A DNA stretch of 17,411 nt from NCBI GenBank assembly GCA_016199015.1, contig JACQHN010000021.1, positions 1-17,411 of the forward strand. Direction: 5' to 3'. Position 1 is the stretch's first letter, and every line of letters begins with the position of its first letter. Positions 7,755 through 15,857 of the stretch are shown piece by piece. The stretch comes from Nitrospira defluvii (GTDB taxonomy: Bacteria; Nitrospirota; Nitrospiria; Nitrospirales; Nitrospiraceae). A program made the position numbers and the translations under genes. Below the pieces are notes generated by a model. The model saw nothing but the letters and a program-made list of their open reading frames with translations. It was not told the DNA's origin and made no database searches.

Positions 7755-8174
7755 TCATGCGACCCGGGTCTGTTTTTTGTGCGAATCCCTCAGCAGTCGA
7801 TTCAGTCTCGTGGCTAGCTGGGTCGGGCTGACTGGTTTGACAATATAGTCGTTGGCACCGAGGAGTGCCGCCTTGCGCGTATCGAGGTTCTCGGTATTGG
7901 CGGTGAGCATGGCGACCGGGGTCTTTTTCCACTGCTCCTGTGTTCGCAGGTAGGCGAGCAGATCGAGGCCGGTCGTGTCGGGCAGGAAAATATCCAACAA
8001 TACCGCATCCGGTGGCTCCATTGTGGTGATCAGACTCTTGGCATGCTCCCCGTTGTTGGAATGAATCACCCGGTAGCCATTCTTTTGTAGCACGAATTCC
8101 AGAAGACAGGCGGTAACTTCTTCATTTTCAACCATCAGGATGGTCAGTCCGGAGGAGGTATCGGCGCTGGTCAT
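7755..8174 (-). CDS. Single-domain response regulator, RR-2, with altered acidic pocket
   Basis: A 139-aa stand-alone receiver domain, clearly paralogous to RR-1 (both share xPPDxVLLD and GANDYxxKP). The phospho-acceptor is D61 (LLDIFLP), with T91 (MLTA) and K113 (VKPV). The first strand ends MVENEE: E16 is kept, but the second acidic position, equivalent to CheY D13, is Asn (N17). That residue normally helps bind Mg2+, so phosphorylation may be weaker or tuned differently. The tail (RDSHKKQTRVA) is short and basic, with no output domain. The ATG at 8174 has a strong AAGGAAAGG upstream. It follows the Hpt gene by 64 nt and precedes RR-1 by 42 nt. It is a possible Spo0F-like intermediate or phosphate sink for the relay; which one is inference. 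Confidence 0.93.
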   Translation of the reverse strand: MTSADTSSGLTILMVENEEVTACLLEFVLQKNGYRVIHSNNGEHAKSLITTMEPPDAVLLDIFLPDTTGLDLLAYLRTQEQWKKTPVAMLTANTENLDTRKAALLGANDYIVKPVSPTQLATRLNRLLRDSHKKQTRVA

Positions 8175-8238
8175 GCGGCCCTTTCCTTATGCGGTGCGGG
8201 TGAGCGTTGTTGAGCGCGCGCTTCCGTCATGGCGATGG

Positions 8239-8574
8239 TCATTCGTACACGATTTCGACGCGATCCAGGTACGATGCCAGCGCCGTGAGGTCGTTGCGGA
8301 TCGATCCCTCTTCAGCGGCCTTGGCGGCCTGTTCGAGTCGAGCCGCCACGGCTGTCATCTCGGGAAATCCGTAACTGCCGCTGACACCCTTCATTCCATG
8401 GGCCACCTTCCGGACGGTTTCGAAGTCGCCCTGTGCCACGGCCTCCGTCATGGTCGTGATCTCTTTCTTCCGGTTAGTCATGAACTTTGGCACCAATGGT
8501 TCAAAGGAAGCATCAACGTGGACCACTACCGGCCCAGATCCAAGCTCCGAAGACGCACGCGTGATCTCACTCAT
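8239..8574 (-). CDS. Free histidine phosphotransfer (Hpt) protein
   Basis: A 111-aa protein. The start chosen is the ATG at 8574, which overlaps the stop of the upstream kinase gene by one base (TGATG) and has AGGAGG 7 nt before it. The frame stays open to 8763, but that part reads over the kinase C-terminus and encodes low-complexity, non-homologous sequence. The Hpt signature is VAHGMKGVSGSYG: H59 is the likely phospho-histidine, with the conserved KG three residues later and the SG(S/N)xG turn. The helices around it (28-55 and 71-108) fit a four-helix bundle. Role: carries phosphate from the receiver domain of a hybrid kinase to the receiver of a separate regulator. It lies directly after two hybrid kinases and before two single-domain regulators, exactly where a shuttle would be expected. 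The call is firm. Confidence 0.9.
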   Translation of the reverse strand: MSEITRASSELGSGPVVVHVDASFEPLVPKFMTNRKKEITTMTEAVAQGDFETVRKVAHGMKGVSGSYGFPEMTAVAARLEQAAKAAEEGSIRNDLTALASYLDRVEIVYE

Positions 8575-11500
8575 CAAGCTGCCTCCTTTCGTGGGTTCAC
8601 TCTGGCGTATTGGCGAATGGCTTCCAGCAGGGTTTTTTTCTTGATCGGTTTGGTCAGGTGCGCAGTGCAACCGGCAGCCAAGCTCTTGTCGAGTTCTTCC
8701 TGAAAGGCGTTGGCCGTGAGTGCCACAATCGGCGTGGGTGCCCGATGCTCTTCGGTTTCCCATTGGCGAATCGCCGCGGTGGCCGCATACCCGTCCATCT
8801 GCGGCATTTGAATGTCCATCAAGACCAGGTCGTAGCGGTTCATTGTGAACTTTTCCACCGCTTGCAGGCCGTCCTCGGCCATCTCGACGCTGTAGGGCAT
8901 ATCTTTGAGAAACAACGCGATCACGAGGCGGTTATCTTCGAGATCCTCCACGAGCAGGATGCGCAAGGGCCCGGTTCCCTCGGGGCTTAGCGCCTCCGGT
9001 CTGGCCACCGGCAAGGGAAGATCGGTAGCGTGCTTGGTCTCTATGGCGCGCAGGACTGCATTGAGGAGGGGCGCGCGACGAATTGGCTTGGCCAGGCAGG
9101 CTCGGAGCCCTGCGTCTTCCAGATGCTGCGTGTCCGGGAGGCGTGCCTCGGAGGTGAGCATGATTGCAGGTACAGCGCTCAGTTGGACGTCTGCCTTGAG
9201 AGCCCTTGCGAGTTGAAACCCATCCATGCCGGGCATACGACCATCGAGCACCACCAGATCGTAACGCTGCTCCCGTGCGGTGGCCTGCTGGAGCATTTGC
9301 AACGCCGATGCCCCATCGGGCGCCTCATGGACCTCGGCCTCCAAGCGCGACAGATGTTCCCGTACCACCAGGCGATTGGTCTCATGGTCGTCCACCACGA
9401 GAATGCGTCGCCCCGCCAAAGCGGAAAGTGGGAGACGGGGAGTATCCGGACTAGACTCGCTCGCCTGGCATGCGGGCAATCGCATTGTAAAATGGAATGT
9501 GCTGCCGAGGCCCAGTCTGCTCTCGACCCAAATGGCTCCCCCCATCATCTCTACGAGTCGCTTGCTGATGCCGAGACCCAATCCGGTTCCGCCATACTTG
9601 CGCGTAGTCGATGAGTCGACCTGGGTGAAGTTCTCGAAGATGGCCTGGACCTTGTTCTCCGGAATGCCGATGCCGGTGTCCGTCACCGTGAAGTGAAGGC
9701 AGGCTGGATCTCCCGGCGTGGGATCCGGTCGCACATCTACCGTCACGCCGCCGCGTTCGGTGAATTTGATGGCGTTGCCGACGAGGTTGATCAGGATCTG
9801 CCGCAGCCTCGTGGGATCCCCCCCGACCCAGGTCGGCACCTCCGGTGCGACATGGGCCACCAACTCCAGCCCCTTGGCATGCGCTCGCCCAGCTAACAGT
9901 TCAGCCGTGCTCTCGACCACCTCGCAGAGACCAAACGGGATGGTTTCGAGATCCAGATGGCCCGCCTCGATTTTGGAGAGATCCAGGATGCCGTTGATGA
10001 GATCCAGCAGTGCATTGGCCGCGCGGGTGAAGCGATCGACGTAATCCATCTGGTCGGCAGTCAACGTCGTTTCTTTCAACAGGTCGGCCATGCCGATGAT
10101 CGCATTCATCGGGGTCCTGATTTCATGACTCATCGAGGCGAGGAAGTCACTCTTGGCCTTGGTTGCGGCCAGGGCCTGATCGCGCGCCTCCAGCAGCTCC
10201 GTGTTGCGCTCTTTGAGTATGGCGGCTGCGGTGGCCAGCGCCAATTCCGTGTGCTTCCGTTCTGTAATATCTGTAAAGGCGACGACGGCTCCCGTCAGCC
10301 TGCCGGCTTCATACATCGGACGGGCGTCGATTTCGGCTGAGAAAATGGTGTGGTTTTTTCTCCAGAAACTGTCGTCGTCCAGCCGAGAGCCTTCCCCGCT
10401 CAAACGCACCTTCTCTAACGCACACTGTTCCTCGGGGCAGGGAGAACCATCCGTGCGGGAGTGATGGATGAGGCGATGCATGGGTTGCCCCAACAATTCC
10501 TCAGGGCGGTAGCCCAATAGCTCCGCTCCGGCCGGATTCACGAAGGTGCAGCGTCCTTCGTGGTCGATGCCGTACAGTCCTTCGGCGGTGGAGTCGAGCA
10601 GCAGTCGGATATGACGATGCAGCCGTTCCCGTTCTTCTTGGACCTGCTTCAGCTGTGAGATGTCACGGATGGCCGACAGCACGTAGATCCCATCCTCCAT
10701 TTCTACGTGGCTGAGGCTGATCAAGACGGGAAACTCGTGCCCGTCTCTATGCTGGGCCACCAAATCGGCATTCCCGCCCATCGGTCTCGTATGGGGGGCG
10801 GCCAGGTAATGGCCACGGTGTGCAGGATGGTGCTGCCGGTACCGTTCCGGCATCAGCACCTCCACGGGCCGGCCGAGCAACTCGTCGGGGCGATAGCCGA
10901 AGATTCCCTCAACGACGCGGTTGGCATAGACGATCCGTTCCGTGCCGTCTGTCATGACAAACGCGTTCGGGGCGGCATCCAGGACTTTAAGAAAGCGAGC
11001 TTCGGCCGCGAGCGCACGATTCTGTTCTCGCTGGGTTTGGAGCCAGGCGCGTTTCAGACTGACGGTGCTCCAGAGGAGCACTCCGATCAGCGGAACAATG
11101 ACGATAGATCCGGCCAGCCCAATGACGAAGATTGTGGTGAGAATAGGTCCGAGGATATCGTGACGATCGACTCGTACCAGAATGCCCCAATGCAACTGCC
11201 CCCCTTCATTCTGCCCTCGCGTTCGAGCGTAGCCAGTGATCACGGTGGTCTGTCGGCGAGGGAACCATTCCTCCACAAATCCGGAGGGACCGCTCTCCAC
11301 CAACCGCGCAGATGGGACGCCTATCTGTTGGAGATTGTGCTGGCCCTCCTCACGCAGGAACGAATCTGCAATCAAGTCGCCCCGGCTATTCAGGAACTGG
11401 TACTCCAAGTGCACCGTGGCGCCCCACAAGGTTTGAAGCGCCATCACCGTTTGGGCGAACACATCCTCGAAGGCCGGCATGCCGATCCTGGCGATCAGTC

Positions 11501-12026
11501 CCCCGCGCCATTCTCCGCCTGGGCCCTCGACGCGCGCCATGACCGTCACCACAAAGACGCCGTTGTCCTCGGGGCTCATCACGGCATCGTCGACCGCCGT
11601 TCGCGCCCCTCCTCGCAAGGCGAGAAATCCCGGATCGCGACTGAAATCGTTGCCGACCAGTGAGTCCTGTGTCGACACGGTCACTCGCCCTTGCGCATCC
11701 GTCAGCGCCACCCAGCTGTATTCGGGGGATACCTCTTGCAACGCCCTGAGGACAGGCTGAATCTCCTCCCGGTTCTGGGTCCGCAGTACCTGGGCGTGCG
11801 AGAGTAGCTCGACATTATTGATTCGTTCGCGCAGGACCATGTCGAGCTTGCTGGCGATCTCAGTCGCAGCCGTGGCTAAGCTCTGTCCCGCATCGGTGAT
11901 CAAGCGTGTCTCGACATACCAGAGGATGATCCCTCCGACGATGAGCGGAAGACCCGCCATCACCAGGATCAGCCGTGGAAGCCAATCACTGGTGGCGATG
12001 GCTCCATTCTGCCAGACCTTCATCAT
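8574..12026 (-). CDS. Membrane hybrid histidine kinase (Cache-like sensor, two PAS, HisKA, HATPase, REC-REC)
   Basis: 1150 aa from ATG 12026; a second ATG follows at once (12023). The frame extends to 12110, but that start has no ribosome site and overlaps the preceding kinase gene by 32 bp. Order: TM1 (about 16-38); a periplasmic domain (39-290) with features of a double Cache sensor (YSWVALTDAQGRV); TM2 (291-321); PAS (345-460); PAS (472-590); short coiled coil; HisKA with H634 in SHEIRTP; HATPase with N box NLVGNAIKF, G1 DTGIGIP and G2 GGTGLGLGIS; REC1 with D928; REC2 with D1071. All catalytic residues are present. It senses a periplasmic ligand, autophosphorylates and passes phosphate to its receivers, then probably to the Hpt protein encoded next (1-nt overlap). 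It is paralogous to the upstream kinase from the HisKA onward. The ligand is unknown. Confidence 0.93.
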   Translation of the reverse strand: MMKVWQNGAIATSDWLPRLILVMAGLPLIVGGIILWYVETRLITDAGQSLATAATEIASKLDMVLRERINNVELLSHAQVLRTQNREEIQPVLRALQEVSPEYSWVALTDAQGRVTVSTQDSLVGNDFSRDPGFLALRGGARTAVDDAVMSPEDNGVFVVTVMARVEGPGGEWRGGLIARIGMPAFEDVFAQTVMALQTLWGATVHLEYQFLNSRGDLIADSFLREEGQHNLQQIGVPSARLVESGPSGFVEEWFPRRQTTVITGYARTRGQNEGGQLHWGILVRVDRHDILGPILTTIFVIGLAGSIVIVPLIGVLLWSTVSLKRAWLQTQREQNRALAAEARFLKVLDAAPNAFVMTDGTERIVYANRVVEGIFGYRPDELLGRPVEVLMPERYRQHHPAHRGHYLAAPHTRPMGGNADLVAQHRDGHEFPVLISLSHVEMEDGIYVLSAIRDISQLKQVQEERERLHRHIRLLLDSTAEGLYGIDHEGRCTFVNPAGAELLGYRPEELLGQPMHRLIHHSRTDGSPCPEEQCALEKVRLSGEGSRLDDDSFWRKNHTIFSAEIDARPMYEAGRLTGAVVAFTDITERKHTELALATAAAILKERNTELLEARDQALAATKAKSDFLASMSHEIRTPMNAIIGMADLLKETTLTADQMDYVDRFTRAANALLDLINGILDLSKIEAGHLDLETIPFGLCEVVESTAELLAGRAHAKGLELVAHVAPEVPTWVGGDPTRLRQILINLVGNAIKFTERGGVTVDVRPDPTPGDPACLHFTVTDTGIGIPENKVQAIFENFTQVDSSTTRKYGGTGLGLGISKRLVEMMGGAIWVESRLGLGSTFHFTMRLPACQASESSPDTPRLPLSALAGRRILVVDDHETNRLVVREHLSRLEAEVHEAPDGASALQMLQQATAREQRYDLVVLDGRMPGMDGFQLARALKADVQLSAVPAIMLTSEARLPDTQHLEDAGLRACLAKPIRRAPLLNAVLRAIETKHATDLPLPVARPEALSPEGTGPLRILLVEDLEDNRLVIALFLKDMPYSVEMAEDGLQAVEKFTMNRYDLVLMDIQMPQMDGYAATAAIRQWETEEHRAPTPIVALTANAFQEELDKSLAAGCTAHLTKPIKKKTLLEAIRQYARVNPRKEAA

Positions 12027-12078
12027 GAGATTGCCTGCTTGCGCATTCGATTCGTCTCGCGGTACCCGCCCCTCAACC

Positions 12079-15000
12079 TTAGGCTGCTCTGCCCACGCGC
12101 AGCTTGCCATGTGTCAGAATGGCCTCTAAGAGCGTCTGTTTTTTGATAGGCTTTGTAAGATGCGCCGTGCAGCCGGCGGCCAAGCTCTTGTCGATGTCAT
12201 CCTTAAACGCATTGGCCGACAGGGCGATGATCGGCGTGGCCTCTTGTCCCTGGCTCCGCTCCCACGCCCGGATGGTGCTCGTGGCCTGATAGCCGTCCAT
12301 CACGGGCATCTGAATATCCATCAGCACGAGGCCATAGGCGCCCGACTGAAACTTCTGCACGCCGACGGCTCCGTTCTCGGCCATGTCCAACTGGTAGGGC
12401 ATCCCCTTCAAGAACAACGCGATCAGATCGCGATTGTCTTCCAAATCCTCGACGAGCAGGATGGCAAGTGGAGCGTGACTGGAAGGCTCGGGGTGGTGAA
12501 CCGGCGTCGGTTTCTGAGTCGCGGGGGCGATCGGCGACTGTTGCAGCGCCACGGCCAGAGAGGCCAACAGCCGCTTCCGGCTGATGGGTTTATAGACGTA
12601 ACTGGCGATGTTTACTTGGTCGGCCCGGCGCGCGGTCGCGCGGCGGACTTCCGCTGTATGCATCACGAGGGGAAGCGCGGCGCCATCGGGTCGGTGACGG
12701 ATAGCCTGCGCCAGCTCCATTCCATGCATGTCCGGTAGGTGACAGTCCAAAATGGCGAGGTGAATTGGCTCGTCCCGCCGATGAGCCACGTCGAAGGCCA
12801 TCATGGCCGCAGCTCCATCGGGTGATTCGATGACTAGGGCGCCCATGCGTGAGAGGTGTTCCCGCACGATCATCCGATTGGTCTCGCTGTCGTCCACGAC
12901 GAGAATGCGGCGTCCCTGAAGGTCGAGCGAGGGCAACGTCGACGAAGCATCCAGCGCGGGCGCCTCCGTCAGTCGCAGAACAAATGAAAACGTGCTGCCG
13001 AGCCCGACGACGCTCTCCACTTCGATGTGGCCTCCCATCAGCCCCACAATCCGTTTCGAAATGCTCAGTCCGAGTCCGGTGCCGCCATACTTGCGCGTGG
13101 TGGACGAATCGACCTGCGTGAAGCTCTCAAAGATGGTGCTGATCTTGTTTCCCGGAATCCCGATGCCGGTATCCGTGATCGAGAAGCGAAGGGAGCCTGG
13201 CACAGACTGATCGCCGGCCCGTTCCACGGTAAGCGCGACCTCTCCTTGCTCCGTGAATTTGATGGCATTGCCGGTCAGATTGACGAGCACCTGGCGCAGA
13301 CGCGTGGGATCGCCGAGCACGCAGGCCGGCACCTCCGGGTGCACGAACGCGATCAGTTCGATTTTTTTTGCGTTGGCGCGGATGGCCATCGATTCCGCGG
13401 TTTTATCGACGAGATCGTGGAGGTCGAAGGGGATCGATTCCAATTCCACGTGGCCGGCTTCGATTTTAGACAGATCCAGGATGTCGTTGATCAAATCGAG
13501 CAGACTGGTAGCCGCGCGGCTGAATCGGTCGACATATTCCTGCTGCACTTGCGAGAGCGCCGTTTCCTGGAGGAGGTCCGCCATGCCGATAATGGCATTC
13601 ATGGGGGTCCGGATCTCGTGACTCATGGTGGCGAGAAACTCGGTTTTTGCCTTCGTCGCTGCCAGCGCATGATCGCGTGCCTGCTGGAGTTCCACATTCC
13701 GGCCTGCCAGCTCCGTCGCGGCATTGGCCAGCGCTTCCTCGGCCGTTTTCTTTTCGGTGATATCGGTGATCGATCCTGCCATCCGGACAGGTAACCCCTG
13801 TTCATTCCACACCGCCTGCCCGCGCGCGCGAAACCAGCGATAGTGGCCGGACTTGGTGTGCAATCGATATTCGACGTCATAGGGCGTTTTGTTGGTGAGG
13901 TGTGCTTCCACGGCCGCCTTGAAGCCGCGCTCGTCATCCGCATGGAGGCGGGAAGCAAGGCTGGCAAAGACATTGGCGATTTCGTGATCCTCATATCCGA
14001 GCAGTTCTTTGAACCGCGGGGAGTAATACATGTCGTTCGTCAGGACGTTCCAATCCCAGATTCCGTCGCTCGACCCTCGTACGGCGACTTGATAGCGTTC
14101 CTCGCTCGCGCGCAAGGCGGCCTCCGCCTGTTTGGACTCGGTCAGATCTTTGGCAATCCCCAGGTATCCTGTGATGTAGCCCGAGGCATCGCGCATCGCG
14201 GTGACCAGGAGAGTGACCGGAATGTGCTGGCCGTCCTTCCGGAGATACGTCCATTCGCGTTCTTCATGCGTCCCTCGCCTGGCTTCTTCCACGAGGATGT
14301 TGAATCCCTCGATAGGTCGTCCACAGTGCTCCGACAGCTCCCGCCCGCGGGATTCGATTTCGGATGGAAGATGAAGTACGACGGGAGTGTGTTTCCCGAT
14401 CATTTCGCCGGCGTCATACGCCAGCATCCATTCCGCCCCGCGATTGAAGACGGTAATCACTCCCTCCAGATCCATCGCGATAATGGAGACCTCCGTGGCT
14501 GCATCCAACACCGCCTGCAGCCTTGCTTGGGCGTCCAGAATTCCGTCCCGAGCTGCCTTTTGCGCGGGTTGATCTCGGCAGGTCCAGAGAAGCCAGTTAT
14601 CCTTCTTGTTTTGTTCAGGAAAGAGTGCCAGGGAAATTTCGGTAAAGACGGTGTCCCCGATTTTTTTTCTGCCGATCGCTTCACCGTGCCAACGGCCCTG
14701 CTCCATCAGCATGGGAAAAAATACCTCTTCGATTTTGGCCGCCCATTCGGGCGCATACAGCTCTTTCCAGGACTCTCCGATCAGTTCATCCGGCTCATAC
14801 CCGAAGATGGCCGCATAGGCCCGATTGAGATAGGTAAAACATCCGGACTGGTCGAGGAGGGCAATCCCGTCGATTGCGTGGTCGAGTGCAAACCGCAGCC
14901 GTGCTTGGACCAGTTCAGACTGTTTCTGGGCGGCAAGGCCTTCCTTCAATTGCCTATTGTGCAAGCGAAGATCCAGTTGGCTGATGACCTGACGTCCCAG

Positions 15001-15465
15001 GGCGGAGAGAGCTTCTCGTTGTTCCGAGGTCAGTTGCCGAGGAACCTGGTCCATGACACAGAGGGTTCCGAGCGCATGCCCATCTGCGTTCACGAGAGGG
15101 GCAGCGGCATAAAAGCGAATGGATGGAGGTCCCGTCACCTGTGGGTTCGCCGCAAACCGCGCATCAGTGAGCGTGTCTGGCACCTCGAAGACATCGCGCT
15201 GAAGGATGGCATGGGCGCAGAATGCACAGTCGCAAGGCATGTTGCAGGCCGGCACTCCTCCCGTTGCTTTTGACCACTGATGAAAGGGAGCGACGAGGCT
15301 GATCTGTGCGATCGGCACCTGACAGATCGTGGTCGCCAGCTCCACGAGATCAGCAAAGGGCGGTTCCTGCTCGGTATCCAGGATCTGGTATCGACTGAGT
15401 GTCGCGATAGTGCGCGATTCGTGATCAGGAAGTGGCGCGGGTTTATTCATCGTACGGTCAGTCAT
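12079..15465 (-). CDS. Soluble hybrid histidine kinase (GAF, three PAS, HisKA, HATPase, REC-REC)
   Basis: 1128 aa from ATG 15465, with GAGGAA 6 nt upstream; an ATG five codons in lacks a site. No membrane segment is visible, so it is cytoplasmic. Order: GAF (about 20-165) holding four cysteines in ten residues (C74, C78, C80, C83); PAS (186-300); PAS (312-445); PAS with PAC (451-575); coiled coil; HisKA with H616 (SHEIRTP); HATPase with N box NLTGNAIKF, G1 DTGIGIP and G2 GGTGLGLSIS; REC1 with D858/D859, D907, T937 and K959; REC2 with D1050, S1083 in place of the usual Thr, and K1105. All phosphotransfer residues are present. It is the first gene of the six-gene - strand operon and ends 52 nt before the likely start of the second kinase. 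It probably senses an internal redox or small-molecule cue and feeds the same Hpt; the cue is inference. Confidence 0.93.
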   Translation of the reverse strand: MTDRTMNKPAPLPDHESRTIATLSRYQILDTEQEPPFADLVELATTICQVPIAQISLVAPFHQWSKATGGVPACNMPCDCAFCAHAILQRDVFEVPDTLTDARFAANPQVTGPPSIRFYAAAPLVNADGHALGTLCVMDQVPRQLTSEQREALSALGRQVISQLDLRLHNRQLKEGLAAQKQSELVQARLRFALDHAIDGIALLDQSGCFTYLNRAYAAIFGYEPDELIGESWKELYAPEWAAKIEEVFFPMLMEQGRWHGEAIGRKKIGDTVFTEISLALFPEQNKKDNWLLWTCRDQPAQKAARDGILDAQARLQAVLDAATEVSIIAMDLEGVITVFNRGAEWMLAYDAGEMIGKHTPVVLHLPSEIESRGRELSEHCGRPIEGFNILVEEARRGTHEEREWTYLRKDGQHIPVTLLVTAMRDASGYITGYLGIAKDLTESKQAEAALRASEERYQVAVRGSSDGIWDWNVLTNDMYYSPRFKELLGYEDHEIANVFASLASRLHADDERGFKAAVEAHLTNKTPYDVEYRLHTKSGHYRWFRARGQAVWNEQGLPVRMAGSITDITEKKTAEEALANAATELAGRNVELQQARDHALAATKAKTEFLATMSHEIRTPMNAIIGMADLLQETALSQVQQEYVDRFSRAATSLLDLINDILDLSKIEAGHVELESIPFDLHDLVDKTAESMAIRANAKKIELIAFVHPEVPACVLGDPTRLRQVLVNLTGNAIKFTEQGEVALTVERAGDQSVPGSLRFSITDTGIGIPGNKISTIFESFTQVDSSTTRKYGGTGLGLSISKRIVGLMGGHIEVESVVGLGSTFSFVLRLTEAPALDASSTLPSLDLQGRRILVVDDSETNRMIVREHLSRMGALVIESPDGAAAMMAFDVAHRRDEPIHLAILDCHLPDMHGMELAQAIRHRPDGAALPLVMHTAEVRRATARRADQVNIASYVYKPISRKRLLASLAVALQQSPIAPATQKPTPVHHPEPSSHAPLAILLVEDLEDNRDLIALFLKGMPYQLDMAENGAVGVQKFQSGAYGLVLMDIQMPVMDGYQATSTIRAWERSQGQEATPIIALSANAFKDDIDKSLAAGCTAHLTKPIKKQTLLEAILTHGKLRVGRAA

Positions 15466-15508
15466 GTATGTTCCTCGAAACGGGCCTCCTGTGTGTACGG
15501 AGAGGGTT

Positions 15509-15538
15509 CCCTGTGGCAGCGCAGAGCTGCCCTGTGGC
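15509..15538. promoter_or_regulatory. Operator-like direct repeat CCCTGTGGC x2 enclosing a hairpin
   Basis: CCCTGTGGC occurs at 15509-15517 and again at 15530-15538, start to start 21 bp, two turns of B-DNA. Between and overlapping them, GGCAGC (15515-15520) and GCTGCC (15526-15531) form a 6-bp stem with a 5-nt loop. The block lies 44-73 nt upstream of the first kinase ATG, suitable for a regulator site or a leader-RNA structure. Confidence 0.4.
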
Positions 15539-15585
15539 CAAAGTCTGGCTCCGGGCGTACCTTTCCCACCTTCTCCTTATCGGTT

Positions 15586-15612
15586 GAGGCTGTCTGACCT
15601 TGAGGCAGCCTC
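15586..15612. promoter_or_regulatory. Strong stem-loop, 10-bp stem and 7-nt loop
   Basis: GAGGCTGTCT (15586-15595) pairs with AGGCAGCCTC (15603-15612), with one G-T pair, leaving a 7-nt loop. There is no T-run after it on either strand, so it is not a standard intrinsic terminator. If the kinase operon starts near 15641 it would lie in the leader RNA. Confidence 0.5.
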
Positions 15613-15647
15613 TACGGAGCGAGTCGCGCTGCATGCCCGAGAATCTG

Positions 15648-15675
15648 AGCATAAATTCAGGGCGTTGAATGTCCC
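15648..15675 (-). promoter_or_regulatory. Possible sigma70-type promoter for the phosphorelay operon
   Basis: On the - strand, GGGACA (complement of 15670-15675) and TATGCT (complement of 15648-15653) are separated by 16 bp, each matching four of six consensus bases. The predicted leader would be about 175 nt and contain both hairpins. Weak, from hexamer matching only. Confidence 0.25.
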
Positions 15676-15766
15676 ATCCGTGAGCCCAATGCATGGTGTT
15701 CTCCGTCGTTAGACCTACCCTGCGGGATGACTTCATGGTGGATATGAGCAAAAAGTGGCAGGAAGC

Positions 15767-15795
15767 TTGAGCGAGGCGCGGACGCATGGTATGAA
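15767..15795 (+). promoter_or_regulatory. Possible sigma70-type promoter for the lipoprotein gene
   Basis: TTGAGC (15767-15772) and TATGAA (15790-15795) are separated by 17 bp, each matching four of six consensus bases. Transcription would start near 15802, about 55 nt before the ATG at 15858. Confidence 0.3.
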
Positions 15796-15857
15796 GAACT
15801 TTAGGGCGAGGCGCCAAGAGGGCCTGTTGTCTTCTGGACACCCATAGGAACTACCGT

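Larger units (their letters stand above)
15466..15857. other. Divergent intergenic region (392 bp) between kinase operon and lipoprotein gene
   Basis: No convincing gene is found here. It carries two hairpins (15515-15531 and 15586-15612), a 9-bp direct repeat spaced 21 bp (15509 and 15530), and promoter-like hexamers in both directions, listed separately. The right part (about 15676-15766) shows nothing I can name. Confidence 0.7.

Noticed and set aside
8575..8763. Longer N-terminus for the Hpt protein
   Set aside because: It overlaps the kinase REC2 in another frame and encodes non-homologous sequence; the ATG at 8574 has an AGGAGG site and a TGATG junction.
10707..11663. 318-codon + strand frame inside the membrane kinase gene
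   Set aside because: Antisense to the Cache-like, TM2 and PAS regions; no recognisable motifs.
12027..12110. Longer N-terminus (28 residues) for the membrane kinase
   Set aside because: The upstream ATG at 12110 lacks a Shine-Dalgarno and would overlap the previous gene by 32 bp; the ATG at 12026 gives a normal signal-anchor start. Not excluded.
13843..15273. 476-codon open frame on the + strand inside the first kinase gene
   Set aside because: It lies wholly antisense to GAF/PAS/kinase sequence with intact motifs; the translation is not protein-like and no start signal is evident.
15458..15841. 127-codon - strand frame filling the intergenic region
   Set aside because: No ribosome site, no protein-like composition, and it runs over the hairpins and direct repeats.
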